From Membranipora membranacea (taxonomy: Eukaryota > Bryozoa > Gymnolaemata > Cheilostomatida > Membraniporidae), in assembly GCA_914767715.1 (NCBI GenBank), contig OU612072.1:24242001-24306000 (forward strand): a DNA stretch of 64,000 nucleotides, in the 5' to 3' direction. A program made the position numbers and the translations under genes. This document shows, one piece after another, positions 24,901 to 32,480 of the stretch. Below the pieces are notes generated by a model. It searched no databases, had not been told where the DNA came from, and was given only the letters and a program-made list of their open reading frames with translations. Within the stretch, counting starts at the first letter, position 1. Each line of letters starts with the position of its first letter.

Positions 24901-27761
24901 GCCTTCCAGGTTGAACTCATTTCAGATGATTCAGCATTGTTATGCAAACTTTTACTTACTCTTTGTTCCTAGCCTATCTGGCAGTGCACATTTATCAACA
25001 TCAGAAAGGTTGCATAAGCTAATTTGAAGTTTGATCGTAGCCATTTCTAATGTTCGGTAAAGTTTTGGATTATTACTGACAATGTATTATCCAGGACATC
25101 ATTAAAGCTATATGGAAGGAAATAAATATGCAAGATGAAACCACAGGAGCCTCAATACATGCCAATCTCGGTATGTTCGTTCTAGCGTACAGTGGCCATG
25201 GGGATTATGGTACAATCACTGATGATGATCGTATTCATGTGAAGCGGGTAGATGTGTATCGTATGTTGTCGGCAAAGAATTTCCCAGCTATGAAAGGGAA
25301 ACCAAAAATGGTCATCCTTGATTGCTGCTCAGGAGGTGAATTCAGAAGTTTATTGTCACTCAGTCTTCCTACAAAGGAAAAAAACCTCATAAAACAGTGA
25401 TCAATTTCCTCGATTGACATTTGTACATGACTGTCTGAAGCATGAATAACATATTACCTCATGAAGCACTTTGAAAATCCATAAATCCTTACATCCTGTG
25501 TTTTGTTACATTGGATTGTCCCTCCTACTTCATCTGACCTTCTAACAATTATTATACATGTATGGAATCGGATGTGTATTGCAATAATATGAAAGGCAAC
25601 ACTGCTTCCTCATCTCCCTTAAAATTATTTTGAATCTGTGAAAATTTCAACATTTTAATTGTAGGGCACGAGATGAGTGCATCACCAAAGAGTGAAGAAC
25701 TTCCAAATGTTTCCAAGGGTACTGATAAGACTCGGGTGCCACGTAAGTATTGTTTTTAAATAATGATAGGCTCATTATGTCCCAATGAGTATAACAGGTC
25801 CATGAGCGGGACTATGGTCAGAAAAAATTCCATTGTAATAAAATTCAAGGGTGTCAAAATCTCAGGGTTTGTCTGCCAGGTTAAGCATTGAACTCCTAGT
25901 AATAAAAACTTTATTTGGTTGTGCTGTACATGTTGCCTGGTTCAGTATGACTGGTTAATCATTAACAGGTAGCTAGTCTCGCTCATCACACTTCACGACA
26001 TATAAAAACCTAGGAGTTGACCAGATCCTCGTATTGTAAAGATCATAATATATTTTGTTTCAATCAATTCTGAGTTCATGAATGGGCTGTGATTAGACAA
26101 GAGAACATTTTAAAAGTGTTACCAGAGAGAAAAGAAACCCGTGTTGGCCCAAAGTGACAAAGTATTTGATCAATTATGTTTTCTTTAGATGGTAGTAATG
26201 CTGGTCAAAATTGGCACCACATTCATCTGTTTAATGACAATGCTAATGATTTCCCGGAACTGATCTCATGATATTTATCTCACTTCCAAATACTGGTAAT
26301 TATGAATTATTTAAAGTCCGCAGCATGCAATAAAAGAGTTTTCACAGTCGAGTAAGAATGTTGGGTTCATCTATGATTACAGACAAGAAGGAAGTAGAGA
26401 TCCCGGATAGAAAGGACGACTTCAGTTGCGTGGATGATCTAATTATATTTGAGTCAACGTTCCCTGGTAAGAGGAGAGCTTGGGAAATCCAAAAACATTT
26501 TCATTTTGAACTATTTATGTTTTAGTTACCACATTAAATGGATGTCTTGTAGCAAAGTCTTACTCAACTGTGAATTTGAAAGACTCTGAAGTTTCGAAAA
26601 TCAAAAAGCCGTCACCTGGAAAATACTTTCTCACAGTATGAAACTTCTGATTCACTCACTTTGATTCGTTCAATTGCTGTCTTTCACACACATCCTGATC
26701 CGGTTTTCAGACTACGCAGCCCATCAAGGAGATGAAGGTAAAGGAACAATCTTCTTCAGGGCTTTTGTTGCAGTTGTCATAAAAAAAGCTGGAGAACTCC
26801 ATGCTGAAGAACTTGGCAAAGAGGTATGTTTTATTTCATTTAGCTTTCAGTGTGAAATTGTGTCGCTGGGGGGGGGGGGGGTAATGCAATCAAAGAATGT
26901 GACTGCTCATAAACCAACTAACTCCACAATCACCTATAGTACTGTTTGATACTCCATCATCATCATCACCAATGCTCCTTCTCCATACCTATATAATTAC
27001 ATTCTACCGATATGACAATTGGCCTTAGTTGCAAAAAGGTATTATTTGCAACTACAACCAACCGGCAAAGCGTATTATTCCTTATAAGATTATGACAAAC
27101 AGTGTCTTTGTATAGAAGAACAGGGGGGGGGGGGGATAATAGATACACCCAACAGTGCATGTGGCTGAAACAGTTGTTGAAAAATGCTTCCAGAGCTTAA
27201 CTGGCAGTGAATGGCAAGTAGTGTGTTAACTGATTGTGCCCTCTCATTATCGTAAAAAAAGGTATCATTTTAGAAACAAACTTGGCAATTCGCATCTCAC
27301 TTTGGTCATCCCAAGAAGCCACCAACCACGTGAAAGAAAACCGGTCTAGCTTTGAACAATATAAAGCCCAGGGGTATTTTCACTTTATCATATTCATATT
27401 GTAATATATGCAGTGATCGGAAACACAAGCATGGACAATTGCTCTGTCAAAAAAGCCAAATCATCTTTGATCAAATGAGTGAGATCCATGCAGTTTCTTT
27501 GATATAACTAATGTTTCCTATTTATTTGTATACGTTGAGGATAAGTCATCAATCTCGATCTGTTTACTGTAGGTTCAGAATGTGGTTAAGGAGTATTTTA
27601 AAGAAACAAGGTTTTCTCAACAACCAATCACTACCAACACATTCACTAATGGCCGGAAGCTGTACCTCCATCCAGGAATAAATATAAATACTGAAGAACA
27701 TGGAAAGCTCAAGGGAGTAGTCCCAAAAAGGCTATCGATGCCAGATTTTGCAAGTAAATAG
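3838..27761 (+). CDS. LRR-Roc-COR-caspase-like protein (gene A, 13 visible exons, 5' incomplete)
   Basis: Thirteen exons join in frame: five 147-nt LRR exons (3838, 8884, 10126, 12229, 13971), then 21575-23514, 23850-24013, 24620-24775, 25095-25335, 25665-25742, 26383-26466, 26711-26823 and 27573-27761. The phases agree at every junction. From 21575 on they give about 988 codons: a last LRR, a Roc GTPase (P-loop GRQDAGKST, DFGG, THTD), a COR-like region, then a caspase fold with SGHG and DCCSGG motifs and a p10-like part. Roco proteins use the Roc-COR tandem as a dimerising GTP switch and LRRs for ligand sensing. A protease as the output domain is my inference from homology. The start codon and 5' exons lie left of the window or were not recognised. 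Many transposons lie in its introns. Confidence 0.8.
4834..7608 (-). CDS. LINE ORF2: endonuclease-reverse transcriptase
   Basis: This 924-codon protein carries out target nicking and target-primed reverse transcription. The N-terminal APE-like endonuclease (about residues 45-265) shows HHNVRSL, SETWL, LLGDFN and SDHYATYL. The reverse transcriptase shows NYRPISSLPIISK, LDVRKAFDT, GVPQGSVLGP and the catalytic box FAYADD (about 5449-5466). The C-terminal part shows LNLLGVILD and SLIRPIVEYCSS. Motif order and the type of endonuclease place it in the CR1/L2/Jockey group. No inactivating change is seen, so the copy may be competent apart from its truncated ORF1. Its start ATG overlaps the ORF1 stop. 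Confidence 0.93.
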   Translation of the reverse strand: MANLSVRNQASINSSNIYEQSLCYHNRIWNTISSLSEMKPASSNNLRLLHHNVRSLYKKMFYYESLNLFKSTDIFSVSETWLTPDIPDSLVDLPGFSIARCDRKSTTKTRGGGAALFVKSSYKFSIISQLSVKLSKFCDSVWIKIPSTNNQHGYIIGSIYLPPDANKTEFITMMSSILHQNQYVGHKFILLGDFNINWNSSSNEKTHLEQSFLSAGLLQQVNGVSYISHLGRESLLDHNYVNSDISINSCKILTCDRSISDHYATYLVINQHHATKQPRKLIRTRNIHSINHEEFYNDCSKLPLLQTATDMNKSLHHRMENIENFISDLIDKHAPVKTKRVRGAKNQWLFPDIQHLINLRNKFHKRVFKDIPNPATAQVKQFNKFRNFVTNKIRNAKKDFINDSLSKDEKSFFTCLKSLTGKKKSSDQIEKISYQNSTYTSNSDKANALNRYFTTVAGQSVFIPKVDPQPDLFHGPSFSFTYVESETIYKLIKSLKPNERGGLTMFPASLYQIVADLLALPIALIINECYKKSIFPDCLKTALVTPLFKKGDKTDPCNYRPISSLPIISKVFELDMKNQIMTFIETHGILSDRQFGFRKHHSSEQLLLSLLQNWRTTLDNPQPNFIGALSLDVRKAFDTINHGQLIHTLKRLNFAESTTKLFTSYLSHRTQIMKVDHDQSSALPITCGVPQGSVLGPILFNLAINDLLNKHKTAFAYADDTVIYCTATDIPTLMDKSESLMREVSNWYSNNLLQLNLSKTQYCIFSNRKVDDFYQIQINNLKIESKHSLNLLGVILDSELSLTPQANATASKANKMVYLLSKLKKYMTVENSLKTYKSLIRPIVEYCSSLYLDGLAKNSDTLEKGQNKAIRIITSAPKQFSVTSGRLLLNLHTLHSRRNFLFHNFVKSRVHKGRASKHILHLSR
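7601..8219 (-). CDS. LINE ORF1, 5'-truncated
   Basis: The open frame runs from about 8219 to the TAA that overlaps the ORF2 ATG (ATGGCTAA, 8 bases shared). It begins with a polyproline run encoded by CCA repeats, followed by about 190 residues with an RRM-like, nucleic-acid-binding flavour (VPIYIMKEDL, RTVKVNF, LLFRVEKPYVFPP). ORF1 proteins of such LINEs coat the RNA. The true start is lost with the 5' end of the element. ORF2 is probably translated by reinitiation at the overlap, as inferred from the arrangement. Confidence 0.7.
8175..8212 (+). repeat. (TGG)n microsatellite
   Basis: A run of about ten TGG/GGT units. On the minus strand it is the CCA proline tract at the truncated edge of LINE ORF1. 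Confidence 0.85.
8385..9260 (+). repeat. tandem-duplicated intron-exon-intron block, copy 1
   Basis: This block matches 13490-14250 almost base for base. It covers the intron from about GGTGAGATATGCAATCAGT through LRR exon 2 and on to the region after its donor. The stretch 10870-11290 matches its left intron part without an exon. The copies show that the LRR array grows by duplication of whole intron-exon units. Confidence 0.8.
8884..9030 (+). CDS. gene A LRR exon 2
   Basis: A 147-nt exon between TCTGCAG and GTAATG with the same phase as exon 1. It encodes two LRRs (ITEMSSLKQLHLSGNDLS..., then LTNLELLNLRDCNLREIPE). It differs from exon 5 at only about five residues, so exons 2 and 5 are the youngest pair. 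Confidence 0.88.
10126..10272 (+). CDS. gene A LRR exon 3
   Basis: A 147-nt exon between TTTGCAG and GTAATG. It encodes ISSLKQLDLSENGL... and LTNLEILKLIRCELREIPE. Its upstream intron pairs with that of exon 1 (2440-2735), so exons 1 and 3 form a second duplication lineage. Confidence 0.87.
10414..10743 (-). pseudogene. L1/Tx1-like reverse transcriptase fragment
   Basis: An open stretch of 109 codons matches the L1-clade fingers region in pattern: VLIQKEGDKVYPLNRRPVSL, NTDYEILMK, IHEGLCLIRDVLEY and SLGQENAFD in place of SLDQEKAFD. Only this piece of a LINE remains, antisense within a gene A intron. The catalytic YxDD box is absent. It is clearly a different LINE lineage from the element at 4420-8220. 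Confidence 0.7.
11463..11554 (+). ncRNA. tRNA-like Pol III unit (tRNA pseudogene or SINE-like head)
   Basis: An A box (TAGCTCAGTGTG, 11470-11481) and a consensus B box (GGTTCGAATCC, 11524-11534) are followed by a T8 terminator (11547-11554). The T arm folds (TGGG/CCCA). A 7-bp arm AATAATC/GATTATT resembles a long variable arm. The acceptor stem pairs only at CTGA/TCAG and I cannot build a normal anticodon arm, so this is not called a functional tRNA. Confidence 0.6.
11700..11785. repeat. GC-rich triple-hairpin block
   Basis: Three consecutive hairpins lie in AT-rich surroundings: GGTGGGAGGGCG with CGCCCCTCCCAC, CCACGCC with GGCGTGTGG, and ATCGGG with CCCGAT. The block lies between the tRNA-like unit and the right end of the hAT-type element. 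Its role is unknown; structured subterminal sequence of the element is one reading. Confidence 0.7.
12229..12375 (+). CDS. gene A LRR exon 4
   Basis: A 147-nt exon between TTTACAG and GTAATG. It encodes IAKMSSLKQLHLYHNHLS... and LTNLELLDLSLCHLREIPE. Its flanking introns are less similar to the other units than theirs are to each other, so it is probably an older copy. Confidence 0.86.
12527..12896. mobile_element. MITE with ~24-bp terminal inverted repeats
   Basis: The ends AAAACAGTATAGATAGGACA and, inverted, AAAACAGTATAGATAGGTCA match over about 24 bp with one mismatch. A second, inner hairpin lies at about 12711-12772 (GTAAAACGACTTCTGAGCCA pairing with TGGCTGGAAGGTCGTTTTAC). The nearly identical words TTCCCCAATCAGTTTT and TTCCCAATCAGTTTTT lie just outside on each side. 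No ORF. Confidence 0.65.
12975..13036 (+). pseudogene. decayed LRR exon of the gene A array
   Basis: After an AATAG acceptor the frame reads MTNMTSLKRLNLCQNILNRG, the first LRR of the usual exon. It then runs directly into sequence resembling the intron just downstream of the donor (GTGTTATTATT, TTTGGTAATGTGGATACTGG). A deletion has removed the second repeat and the donor site, so this copy can hardly be spliced. It lies between LRR exons 4 and 5. Confidence 0.7.
13490..14250 (+). repeat. tandem-duplicated intron-exon-intron block, copy 2
   Basis: Near-identical to 8385-9260, including LRR exon 5 and both flanks. Similarity stops at about 14253, where the text changes from the shared AATGAC block to a GC-richer, unrelated stretch. 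Confidence 0.8.
13971..14117 (+). CDS. gene A LRR exon 5
   Basis: A 147-nt exon between TCTGCAG and GTAATG. It encodes MSSLKQLHLSGNDLSGDEK and LTNLELLDLRGCNLREIPE. It is the last recognised LRR exon before the large Roc-COR exon 7.5 kb away. Its two trailing bases (AG) plus the first base C of 21575 make Ser, which gives a continuous LRR reading. Confidence 0.88.
14254..16810. other. intron of gene A, no coding feature seen
   Basis: I see no exon or recognisable element. A GC-richer patch at 14265-14420 resembles the edge of an old repeat. Short ORFs here (15116-15298, 16561-16767) have no family-like motifs. Confidence 0.4.
16811..18020 (+). repeat. unclassified dispersed repeat, copy 1 (uninterrupted)
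   Basis: About 1.2 kb matches 41279-42137 and then, after the LTR element there, 47016-47380. A SINE-like part includes a B-box-like word (GATTCGATTCC, 17741-17751). The word GTAGC at 17667-17671 is the intact form of the site occupied by the Ty3/gypsy element in the other copy. There is no coding capacity. Confidence 0.75.
18370..19190 (+). repeat. dispersed repeat, copy 1
   Basis: Similar in the same orientation to about 32480-33165. Shared words are TTCATTTTGCCCAGCTAACT, AACATATCCTTT and CCCAGTTATTGGCAGCTCCT. The class is unknown; no ORF or terminal repeats were found. Confidence 0.65.
19200..21574. other. intron of gene A, no feature seen
   Basis: I see no exon, RNA gene or clear repeat here. 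The acceptor of the Roc-COR exon (ATCATCTTACAG) closes it. Confidence 0.4.
21575..23514 (+). CDS. gene A exon: last LRR, Roc GTPase and COR
   Basis: A large 1940-nt exon from TTACAG to GTCAGT. I start it at the acceptor rather than at the ATG at 21528, because the LRR phase (AG + C) continues here and MSSISELCLAANKLKALPKW then reads as another LRR. It shows a P-loop GRQDAGKST (about 21873-21899), the Walker-B-like DFGG (about 22029-22040), and THTD where small GTPases have NKxD. The rest, about 400 residues, suits a COR domain in length and place (for example IPTKWKRAME and VLGYMQRAGIILWY) and ends with a Cys-rich patch (PCPHCLFLN). Roc-COR acts as a dimeric GTP switch. Confidence 0.88.
23850..24013 (+). 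CDS. gene A linker exon before the protease
   Basis: A 164-nt exon, TTTACAG to GTTGGT. It joins CCA-G to TA-TCA and reads VSPLSVSEKNELRTYISTKK and on to FLYPLERSHK. It links COR to the caspase fold. No death-fold signature is recognisable, and the function of the linker is unknown. Confidence 0.75.
24620..24775 (+). CDS. gene A exon: start of caspase p20-like fold
   Basis: A 156-nt exon, TTTCAG to GTATGG, phase 0 at both ends. YPMTPTRGRVLIISDKKL and ERNVTTTFEKLGFVIS match the first strand and helix of caspases (Y-x-M...RG-ALII, then a helix ending in LGF). The substrate-binding Arg segment of true caspases is not clearly preserved. Confidence 0.8.
25095..25335 (+). CDS. gene A exon: catalytic His and Cys of the caspase-like domain
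   Basis: A 241-nt exon, ATCCAG to GTGAAT. FVLAYSGHGDYG carries the catalytic His (25197-25199). FPAMKGKPKMVILDCCSG carries the putative catalytic Cys, the second of the pair (25326-25328). The frame around it (I-H-V-K-x-V, KGKPK) is caspase-like, but QACRG is replaced by DCCSGG, which looks more like metacaspases (DCCHSG). Both catalytic residues are present, so it may be an active cysteine protease; specificity cannot be read from the sequence. Confidence 0.85.
25665..25742 (+). CDS. gene A exon: inter-subunit linker
   Basis: A 78-nt exon, TTGTAG to GTAAGT. It completes the GG of DCCSGG and encodes HEMSASPKSEELPNVSKGTD, a polar linker in the place where caspases are cut between the large and small subunits. 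It has few Asp residues (one). Confidence 0.75.
26383..26466 (+). CDS. gene A exon: linker and start of p10
   Basis: An 84-nt exon, ATTACAG to GTAAGA. It encodes KKEVEIPDRKDDFSCVDDLI followed by IFESTFP. The D-(D/F)-L-I-x-(F/Y)-x-S-T-x-P pattern is the first strand of the caspase small subunit. Confidence 0.8.
26711..26823 (+). CDS. gene A exon: p10 core
   Basis: A 113-nt exon, TTTCAG to GTATGT. DYAAHQGDEGKGTIFFRAFV matches the small-subunit loop and helix of caspases (usual pattern GYxSWR...GSWFIQ). The S3/S4 pocket residues differ, with no Trp-Arg pair. Confidence 0.8.
26868..27135 (+). repeat. two poly-G runs
   Basis: G runs of about 14 (26868-26881) and 13 (27123-27135) lie in the intron just downstream of the p10 exon. 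They are simple-sequence tracts and may vary in length or be sequencing-prone. Confidence 0.8.
27573..27761 (+). CDS. gene A terminal exon
   Basis: A 189-nt exon after ACTGTAG. It reads VQNVVKEYFKETRFSQQPIT, then TNGRKLYLHP, the last strands of a caspase small subunit, and about 30 more residues to TAG. The last codons overlap a possible donor (GCAA/GTAAAT at 27755), so a further exon cannot be excluded. Completion of the caspase fold and a nearby ATTAAA favour a true end here. Confidence 0.8.
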   Translation, partial: VQNVVKEYFKETRFSQQPITTNTFTNGRKLYLHPGININTEEHGKLKGVVPKRLSMPDFASK

Positions 27762-27847
27762 TGGTTAAAAATTTTTGTCTCGAAAACCTTTGGAAGATTT
27801 ATGTGTAACCATTGCAAATACTAGAATATTTCTAAAGCTGACACATT

Positions 27848-27853
27848 TAATTA
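27848..27853 (+). terminator. candidate poly(A) signal of gene A
   Basis: ATTAAA, the common variant signal, lies about 87 bases past the stop. Confidence 0.4.
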
Positions 27854-27861
27854 AACATCAC

Positions 27862-28628
27862 TGATGGATGGTAGACACTGCCCTGAATACTTAGCAAGTC
27901 CATACCTAATAACAGATAAGTAGGACATTTGATGAATCTTCATAGCATCAAGTTTGTATTCAAACAAAGATCACTGTCGCTTAGATCTACCTATACAATG
28001 AATCACATTTTATCATTACAAAGTACATTACATGTGCATAAATCTACATTGCAAAGTTTCAACTAACTCCAGTATTGTTGCTCTATATTCCTCGGTCAAG
28101 CAAGCAAAACCTAGGGCCGCCTTGTTGTATGCAATTATAGTAGTAACCTTAATATATTTGTAGAGCCGATTGAGCATACATCCTTATCAGATCAGAAACA
28201 GATGAAGGTATTATCTTTCGTACTCCCCGATATGAGGAAAAAAGGAAAGCCAAAGTAGAGTCAAGAGAAACATTGATAATCTGACCATTCTAGGTCATTG
28301 ACCGCTTGATAATGTAAGGCACAGAATTTGAATCATCGATAGATGATAGTTTATTCATATGTAAATAACTTTATTTCAGACATTCGACACACACGACTGG
28401 GCATATCTTTTTGGAAATATATTCACCATTCCGTTCTTTATTTTAAGCTGCAAATATTAAAACCCGATTTCACAAAATTACTCTCTATATTGAATTCTTC
28501 TTTGGTTTCAGACAAGTTTCCATTGCTTAATTACATTGTCAAAAATTATTTTCTTACTGATTTTGATGTTTTGATTTCACAACACATTTCTTTAGAAAAC
28601 CAAATGGCGACCTTGGTGATTTTGGTCT
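27862..28628. other. intergenic, nothing recognised
   Basis: A 100-codon open stretch at 28343-28645 has no recognisable motif and runs into the repeat that begins at 28629. I do not call it a gene. Confidence 0.35.
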
Positions 28629-30335
28629 ACAGTGTGCTTTGTTAACAATACTTCTTAATTTTTTGATTTACCCTTATGTGAAGCTACACTTTCTGCAAAT
28701 GTAATTTTCTTTTTTATTTAAATGTGCGTTTTTTATCATTTGGTTGTTTGATGAGATGTGTCATTACCATTGGTTCGCTTTCGTTTACTAACCAAAGTTC
28801 TGTGTCTGTGTACTTTACCAAAATATGCCATCTTATATCGCAAATTAGGATTAAGCCCATTTAAGCTGAGTTACCTTTGAAAAAGGATGATAACTAAAGG
28901 AACGACACAGAGAGAAATCATGTATAATAATATATTATATAATATATATCTATACCCAACACTATGATAGTAGATATGTAACTGCAGCAGTGTATGTTGT
29001 CATCATTATAATATAAGTGAGCAAAAATCACTCAACACGCAAAGACTTAATCTGCTGCCACCTGTAAAGACTATAGGCCTAAATTTATCTCTGTTGTGGC
29101 ACATTGGCAAAGTGGCTGAGTCTTTCATGAATACACAACTTCCTGAATAATTAAGGAACATTTTCTTGTAACACAAAAACTTCCTAAGCAAGGTTATCTG
29201 ACCCTGATTTAATCATGGCGTCATAAATCAAAGATAACATGGCCATTGAATGTTCACTGATTTAACATTAGAATAATATGTTGATATGTAAATATTTCAA
29301 TTATGCTATACACATGTCTCATTACTGTCCTCTGTACTCACATACACATGTGCAGAGTTTGAGTTAACCGCTTACAGGGTAGTAGAGGATTCAAAGGCAA
29401 GAAAATATGTGATTAGGGTAGATTGTCTGTATATAGAATAATGAAAAAAGTTTTTGTGCGAGTAATTTTTTGTCGAAATTCTATGTGTGTACGGAGGACC
29501 GCAATGAGTTGAGTGTTTATGACTGAATATATTACACTCTCCTTGATACAAACCTGAGTACCTGTGCACGTGTGTACAGAGGACCGTAATGAAAAGAGTG
29601 TTTAATACTGAATATATAATATTGATTCAATAAAACATGCAGGAGTTACACTCTCCTGGAAACAAATTGCAAACCCGATTGCCTGTGTACGTGTGCACAG
29701 AGGACCGTAATGAGAATGAGTGTCTAGCATTTTTGAAATATTTAATCTAAATATATTTTAATATTAAATCAATGAACCTACAATGGCCATGTTATCTTTG
29801 AAATTATGACTTCATGATTAGTAATTTTTTGTGTTACATGAAAACTTTCCGACAATTAACACCAAACCTGCAAACAACCAATTTGCGTACAGGAAGGGTG
29901 TTGGATGTACTGACGCCCTGTTGAGTGTGCTTGATGATGTCACCAAGTCTCTCGATGACAGTGAAAATTTTGGTGTGCAACTACTGCTATACGATCTCAG
30001 TTAGGCAAATGACTTGATGGATCCAGCTCTACTGTTGGCATTGGATGTGACTGATCAACTGATAGCCCTAGTAGCAAACTACCTACGCCATCGACAACAC
30101 TGCCTAGCTATTAGACAGCTCGACGTGTGCTCAAATCATCTAACCAGCAATAACGGGCATGCCCCAAGGTACTTTGTGTTTTATGGCTCTGGCACTCGTG
30201 AACTCTCTCCAGTTTCCACACGGCACAACCATCATATACACTGACAACACCGCAACCCTTTACCCTCAGAACAAATCCCAGATCAGCACTGTGAGTGACA
30301 TGAATACACAAGCTAAGTTCGCTCCACCATTCATC
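28629..30335 (+). repeat. composite repeat, copy 1
   Basis: Highly similar along its length to 39301-41033. It contains an AT-rich patch, a core with long inverted arms (about 29160-29260 against 29775-29855), three degenerate minisatellite units around CAGAGGACCGTAATGA (about 29487, 29575, 29697) and, from about 29880, LINE reverse-transcriptase remains. In this copy the 3' half of the LINE continues beyond 30335. Confidence 0.8.
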
Positions 30336-31470
30336 GGTCAGCAGCTTGCGGACCACTGCTCCAACTGAGCAGCAGCTTGTAAGATGTGTATTAACATACA
30401 GAAGACTAGATCACTATCGATCTCCCTGCGTAAAGAGTTAAAAATGACCAGTAATTTGACAATAAACAGCTCCGAAATAGAAAATGTTCAACTCAGCAAA
30501 CTTCTAGGAGTCACAGTTAATTCTCATCTGACTTTCTCAGAGCATATCACCGAAAGACGGAAGTCGGCCAACAGAAAGATCCATGGGCTGCTTGTTCTCA
30601 AACAGTCTGGCGATGACAAAAAGTCTCTGATACACATGTAAAAACCGCAAATAAATCCAACATTAAGCCACTCAGTTCCTTGCTGGTACCCACTTACACT
30701 TAATCAGCAGAAATCCGATCTGGAGAAATTTTAAAAGCTTGCAGAATAATATACCATGAAGTGGAACATTACAGTGACAAACTAGAAGCTGAACAGATTC
30801 CAACCTTGTGCATTGCACTCATTAATCCGTGCACTACTTATATGTCTAGTTTGAGACTAAACATCGATCACCCACTCAGAGAAGGGATGACAACTACCAG
30901 GCCAAAACGTGCAGTCAGCAGCTCACAGTCTTACTTTTATTATGCAAAGACCAGAACTGTATAACGGAGTGACTTCATTTAAGCTAACCCAAAATATTGG
31001 GATTAAGCCAGTTTTATCAGTTTTGTGTACTTTTTGAATTTTAATAATTAATTATTCCAGAATGCGATTTTTTTTATTGTTTATGCTATAAAATTAGTTT
31101 AAACAAAATAAAGAATTTGTCATAGTAATATATGATGGAAATAAAAGAAAAGCAAGAGCTCAGCCAGATGGTCCGAAGACTAGAGTGACGGCTGTTGCGA
31201 TGGTTCCCCATGAAGAACACGCACACAAGCCGATAAGTCGAAGCGTGAGTCAGCACAGCGCCTGCTGTCGAGCATAGACCCAAAGGCGCTCAGCCAGATC
31301 AGACATGGGATTGTTCCCAGATCCTGTCCAATCTTCCTAATGGTACCTGTTGTACAGTTTCACACCTGTGTACAACAGGGACCTCCCACTTGATTTGATG
31401 GTGTACTTTTTATTATTGTAAGCATTGCCAGATGAACAGCTACCAATTAAACAAACAAACAAACAAACAT
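29880..31470 (+). pseudogene. degenerate LINE (reverse transcriptase and 3' end)
   Basis: Broken frames read KGVGCTDALLSVLDDVTKSL, an FGVQLLLYDLS catalytic strand with an in-frame TAG, YLRHRQHCLAI, and later VQLSKLLGVTVNSHLTFSEH, in the order of a non-LTR reverse transcriptase. It is related in pattern to the element at 56570-58890. The 3' end carries a hairpin and a (CAAA)n tail at about 31449-31470. The central YADD region is present only as scrambled frames. Confidence 0.7.
31346..31379 (+). repeat. 3' hairpin of the LINE
   Basis: CCTGTTGTACA pairs perfectly with TGTACAACAGG (11 bp, 12-base loop), about 70 bases before the (CAAA)n tail. In the CR1/L2 group, conserved 3' stem-loops are the template recognition site of the reverse transcriptase. 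The same role here is an inference. Confidence 0.65.
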
Positions 31471-32480
31471 GTGATCTGAAACCATGACTCTTTTGCCTTA
31501 ACATATCATTACTTTAAATTAGGGAAAGCTGAGATAACTGATGTTGACAGCTCAAAAGGGTGATGTCATTACTAACTATGATTCAATATAATACTAATGC
31601 ATTGAGTTGTCTCCCCATGTTTATTAGGAAGATAACTCTTAATTTATTGCCTGTAGAAACAGGTTGAAATGAGCCTATGATTGGTTTAATGAGCAAAAAT
31701 TTTCATCCATGAATGAGTTTATTCAAGCCTCAGCAGGCCTTTTAAAGTGTCTTTGATAAGGATAGGTAATGATAGTAGCTGTTGATACTGCAGGATATGA
31801 ACAATTATGAAGCAAATATGAATCAAGTTCGAGTACCTACCAGATTTTTATATAATTTCCATCAATATTGTTCCTCGTTCTTCACTTCATATTGGGTGTA
31901 GCTCAAGTGGAACACTGCACCACTTCGCTATATTTTGTTTTAAATTTGACTCAGTTTGACCTTTCTATCATATCTCATTTTATGATTTATTTTCATCTAC
32001 TTCATCCAGTTTTAGAATGGTGACAGAAGTGATTCAGTATCATTTGGAAGACAACTATGATGTATCGTTGGCTTTAAATTTATTTTGCAGGTGTCTTGCA
32101 ATTGAATTTTACAGACTGTTTGTACCCGAGTCTCAGATTTAATTACACAGCTTAGTCTTCTCTCTCCATATTCCTGTTGTATAATCATTGATTTGTGAAT
32201 TATTTTTGATCAAATTACCAAATCAACAATCGCATACCTTTAAACCGAAGGTTCTGTTATTCTAATGATATTTGTGGTGTATTTTCTTTGTATAATTATA
32301 TTTGAAGCTAAACCCAAGAACAAATTGAAACTTGTCTGGTTGTTTTGGTGAAAATCTCAAGGTCGGTCAGAATCTTTTGTTCTACAAGAGCCAGGAATTT
32401 GTTGTTAATTTATACAGGCAGCCAAATTTTCCTCAAGCCAATCATTTTTGTTTATGCAAATATCACACAATTTTAAACAT
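31471..32480. other. intergenic, nothing recognised
   Basis: No exon, RNA gene or clear repeat is visible. Confidence 0.35.

Noticed and set aside
28343-28645. 100-codon ORF before the composite repeat
   Set aside because: No recognisable motif, and it runs into the repeat border. The other repeat copy does not share it.
29340-29720. CRISPR-like spaced repeats (CAGAGGACCGTAATGA units)
   Set aside because: Only three imperfect units with unequal spacing, in an animal repeat that also occurs at 40.1-40.4 kb. It is a minisatellite-like part of an element.
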